This document shows, piece after piece, positions 61,675-64,000 of a stretch of 64,000 bases of DNA. Within the stretch, counting starts at the first letter, position 1. Each line of letters opens with the position of its first letter. The stretch covers positions 806,001 through 870,000 of the forward strand of contig NZ_JABAIA010000003.1 in the NCBI RefSeq assembly GCF_012641275.1, written 5' to 3'. The notes beneath the pieces were generated by a model. It ran no database searches, was not told where the DNA came from, and saw only the letters and a list, made by a program, of their open reading frames with translations. The stretch comes from Chitinophaga varians (GTDB lineage Bacteria; Bacteroidota; Bacteroidia; Chitinophagales; Chitinophagaceae). The translations under genes and the position numbers were made by a program.

Positions 61675-64000
61675 ATGACAAGAGTATTATGCCCATTACA
61701 TCCATCTCAGTATGATGTATATAAAGATCAGCTGATTAATACAGAAAGCACTTATTATAACATTGGTGGTTACACGAAAATAACGGGGCGCCTTGATGTT
61801 GAAAAATTCACTGCCGTTGTGTGTTCCCTGCCTGAAGTATTTGACGCGTTCCGTATGCGTTTTGATCCCTCACAGGAGGCTTCCGGTGTATGTTTTGACG
61901 ATGACTTCCGTATGGCGGACCTGGCCATGCTGGATTTTAGTGATGAAGGAAGTAGCGCCGCGCTGAAATGGATGGAGGCACGTACAAATGCGCCTTTCAG
62001 TATTAGCCAAAATAGCCTGCTGTTTGAACAACATCTCCTCAAAATATCAGAGGGTGAATACTGGTACTACTTTAAATACCATCACCTTATCACGGATGGT
62101 TTCGGTATCTCCGCCGCAAATCAGTATATCAGCAGCCAGTACAAAGCATTGATGGCGGGCAGGAAGATATCGTTTGATTATCCTTCCTACAGAGAAGAGG
62201 CCATCAGGGCAGATAGCTACTATCACAGCGATGCCTATCAAAAAGATGCTGCATACTGGAAAAACAAAATAACAGCCGTTCCCCGAAAATTATTCCAACC
62301 ACGATACCAGCTGCAAACAACAGCCGGCAATAAAAGCGGTACTGTGATAACAGACCCCGATGCCGGTATGATAACGGTATTGGATTCACTGCTCGCAGAA
62401 ACCGGCTGCAGTCTGCAACAGATCAGCATTGCGGCCTTAATGGTTTATTTCACCCGTACAGCCGGCGCTTTAGAATTGCTTGTTGGAACACCATTGCATA
62501 AACGCAGAAACAAACAACTGCGGAGCATCATAGGGATGTTTACCAGCATATTACCTTATAAAAGTGAATACAAACCAGACCTTACTGTCCTGGAAATGAT
62601 CCGGGAGATCGCTGTTTCCCAGCGGGAAGACTACCGCCACCAGCAATATCTTATAGGAGACCTGAGCCGCCATTTTAAAATCAACGCGGCAGACGATCAT
62701 CTGCTGGAAGTGGTGGTTAACTATGCGGCGCTGAACCTGGAGCTTGACCTGGGCGATAACGTACAGGCATCAACCTATGACATACCAACCGGTTATGGCA
62801 GATACCCGCTGGAGCTTTGGTGGCGGGACTATGGCAAGCAACAGCCATTGCAACTCAGAATAGATTTTAATACGCAATACTTTACTGCGGAAGATATACA
62901 GCTGCTGATAAAACGTTTGTTTTTCATCCTGCAGCAATTCAATGACCATCTGGACTGCAAGGTAGGCGATATAAACGTTGTGCCGGAAGCGGAACATCGA
63001 CTACTGGATAGTTTTAACGCGACCGCCGTACCGTATGAAGATGTTACCCTGGTAGATCTGATAGCTGCACAGGCATTGCGGACGCCTGATGCGCCCGCCG
63101 TGCTGTTTGAAGAAGAAGTGCTGACATACCGGGAATTGGATAAGCGTACCAATCAGTTGGCCCATTACCTGCGCACCAAAGGCGTAGGGCCGGACGTGCT
63201 GGTGCCCGTTTGCCTGGAACGCTCTCCGGATATGATCATCAGCATAGTAGGCATCCTGAAGGCCGGCGGCGCTTATGTACCGGTAGACCCTGACTACCCG
63301 GCAGAGCGCATCCGGTTTATGATAGCCGACACATGTGCAAACCTGTTGCTAACAGATAGCCGGCAGGAAGCGGTGCTCAGGGAACTGGACATATCACCGG
63401 AGATATTGTTGCTGGATGAATCCGGGGACCTGCTGGACAGTTTCCCGTCAACAGCGGTGGATGCCGGTCTTCAGCGGCATCACCTGGCCTATGTGATATA
63501 TACTTCCGGTTCCACCGGCAAGCCCAAGGGAGTGATGAATGAGCACGGAGGCATAGTAAACAGATTGCTATGGAAACAGTCCTACTTTGGTTTGAAGGAA
63601 GGAGAAGGGGTGCTGCAGAAAACCACCTTCAGTTTTGACGTATCTGTGTGGGAACTGTTATGGCCGCTGATCACCGGCGCCCGTCTGGTGTTTGCGCGCC
63701 CGCAGGGACAAAAAGACGCCGATTACCTGAAAGAAGCAATCCGGCGTTATGATATCAGCACTGTCCATTTTGTGCCGTCCATGTTGCAGGTCTTCCTGGA
63801 CAGCATAGGTGATGCAGAAACGTTACCGCTCACCCGGATCATATGCAGTGGCGAAGCCCTTAAGCCGCAACAGGTGCATGATGTGCAGTTACGTATACCC
63901 GGTGCGGAGTTATATAACCTTTACGGCCCAACGGAGGCCGCGATAGACGTTACCTGCTGGCATGCTCCGCGACATTATGAAAACAATATCGTACCGATCG
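61675..64000 (+). CDS. Nonribosomal peptide synthetase (continues past window)
   Basis: The first 775 residues of an NRPS. Begins with a condensation domain (residues about 1-430; active-site HHLITDG, H136-H137 to G142), then an adenylation domain from about 445: core A3 YTSGSTGKPKGVM (about 609-621), FDVSVWEL, HFVPSML, IICSGEAL and NLYGPTEAAIDVT (about 746-758). The specificity residues read D, V, W, H, I, S, L, I, which is the classical serine code. A condensation domain at the very N-terminus without an upstream NRPS gene suggests acylation of the first residue (lipopeptide) or that this is an internal subunit. Host-type composition, outside the element. Confidence 0.95.
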   Translation, partial: MTRVLCPLHPSQYDVYKDQLINTESTYYNIGGYTKITGRLDVEKFTAVVCSLPEVFDAFRMRFDPSQEASGVCFDDDFRMADLAMLDFSDEGSSAALKWMEARTNAPFSISQNSLLFEQHLLKISEGEYWYYFKYHHLITDGFGISAANQYISSQYKALMAGRKISFDYPSYREEAIRADSYYHSDAYQKDAAYWKNKITAVPRKLFQPRYQLQTTAGNKSGTVITDPDAGMITVLDSLLAETGCSLQQISIAALMVYFTRTAGALELLVGTPLHKRRNKQLRSIIGMFTSILPYKSEYKPDLTVLEMIREIAVSQREDYRHQQYLIGDLSRHFKINAADDHLLEVVVNYAALNLELDLGDNVQASTYDIPTGYGRYPLELWWRDYGKQQPLQLRIDFNTQYFTAEDIQLLIKRLFFILQQFNDHLDCKVGDINVVPEAEHRLLDSFNATAVPYEDVTLVDLIAAQALRTPDAPAVLFEEEVLTYRELDKRTNQLAHYLRTKGVGPDVLVPVCLERSPDMIISIVGILKAGGAYVPVDPDYPAERIRFMIADTCANLLLTDSRQEAVLRELDISPEILLLDESGDLLDSFPSTAVDAGLQRHHLAYVIYTSGSTGKPKGVMNEHGGIVNRLLWKQSYFGLKEGEGVLQKTTFSFDVSVWELLWPLITGARLVFARPQGQKDADYLKEAIRRYDISTVHFVPSMLQVFLDSIGDAETLPLTRIICSGEALKPQQVHDVQLRIPGAELYNLYGPTEAAIDVTCWHAPRHYENNIVPI

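Overview
The window looks like a chromosomal segment of a Bacteroidota bacterium. SusC/SusD genes, a CTnDOT-type Tra operon (TraE to TraN), RteC and promoters of the TTTG / TAnnTTTG type all point that way. The NRPS at the right edge and the family mix fit a Chitinophaga-like Chitinophagaceae, but the genus is inferred. From 1 to about 57.7 kb the DNA is visibly AT-rich and full of unrecognised small genes. From about 57.7 kb onward it is richer in G+C with ordinary housekeeping-type genes.

Layout. 1-4291 (minus): an efflux-type ABC operon (degenerate sensor protein, HlyD-like lipoprotein adaptor, ATPase, unknown protein, second ATPase cut by the window edge). 4.3-10 kb: left part of an integrative/conjugative element with palindromic TGCATGCA repeats, a DnaT-like small protein, two unknown genes, a candidate oriT, an RHH accessory protein, a MOBP-type relaxase and a VirD4-type coupling protein. 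10.1-17.6 kb: cargo resembling a small terpenoid locus (class I terpene cyclase, cytochrome P450, hybrid histidine kinase with OmpR-type regulator, AraC regulator, one unknown gene). 17.8-23.1 kb: small unknown genes and an XRE repressor with a divergent operator region. 23.2-29.0 kb (minus): redoxin-SusC-SusD uptake operon. 29.0-32.7 kb: structured repeats, small genes, a lipoprotein. 32.7-54.1 kb (plus): RteC, then the conjugation operon TraE, TraF, DUF1896, a giant methylase-helicase, TraG, three TraI-like paralogues, TraJ, K, L, M, N and several element-specific genes. 54.5-55.6 kb (minus): RepA-like ATPase. 56.2-57.3 kb: two orphan genes. 57.7-61 kb: DoxX, Crp-type regulator, GNAT, DUF5946-like, DUF6340-like lipoprotein. 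61.7 kb to the end: start of a nonribosomal peptide synthetase whose first adenylation domain carries a serine specificity code.

How it fits together. The relaxase set would nick oriT and deliver the strand to the coupling protein. The VirB4-like TraG, TraJ/K/L/M/N and the TraI-like proteins would build the transfer channel, and RteC and the XRE proteins would control it. The cargo would add an ABC exporter, a terpenoid pathway and a nutrient uptake system to the host. No tyrosine or serine integrase is present in the window, so the element's left end is probably outside it and its right end lies somewhere in about 55.6-57.7 kb.
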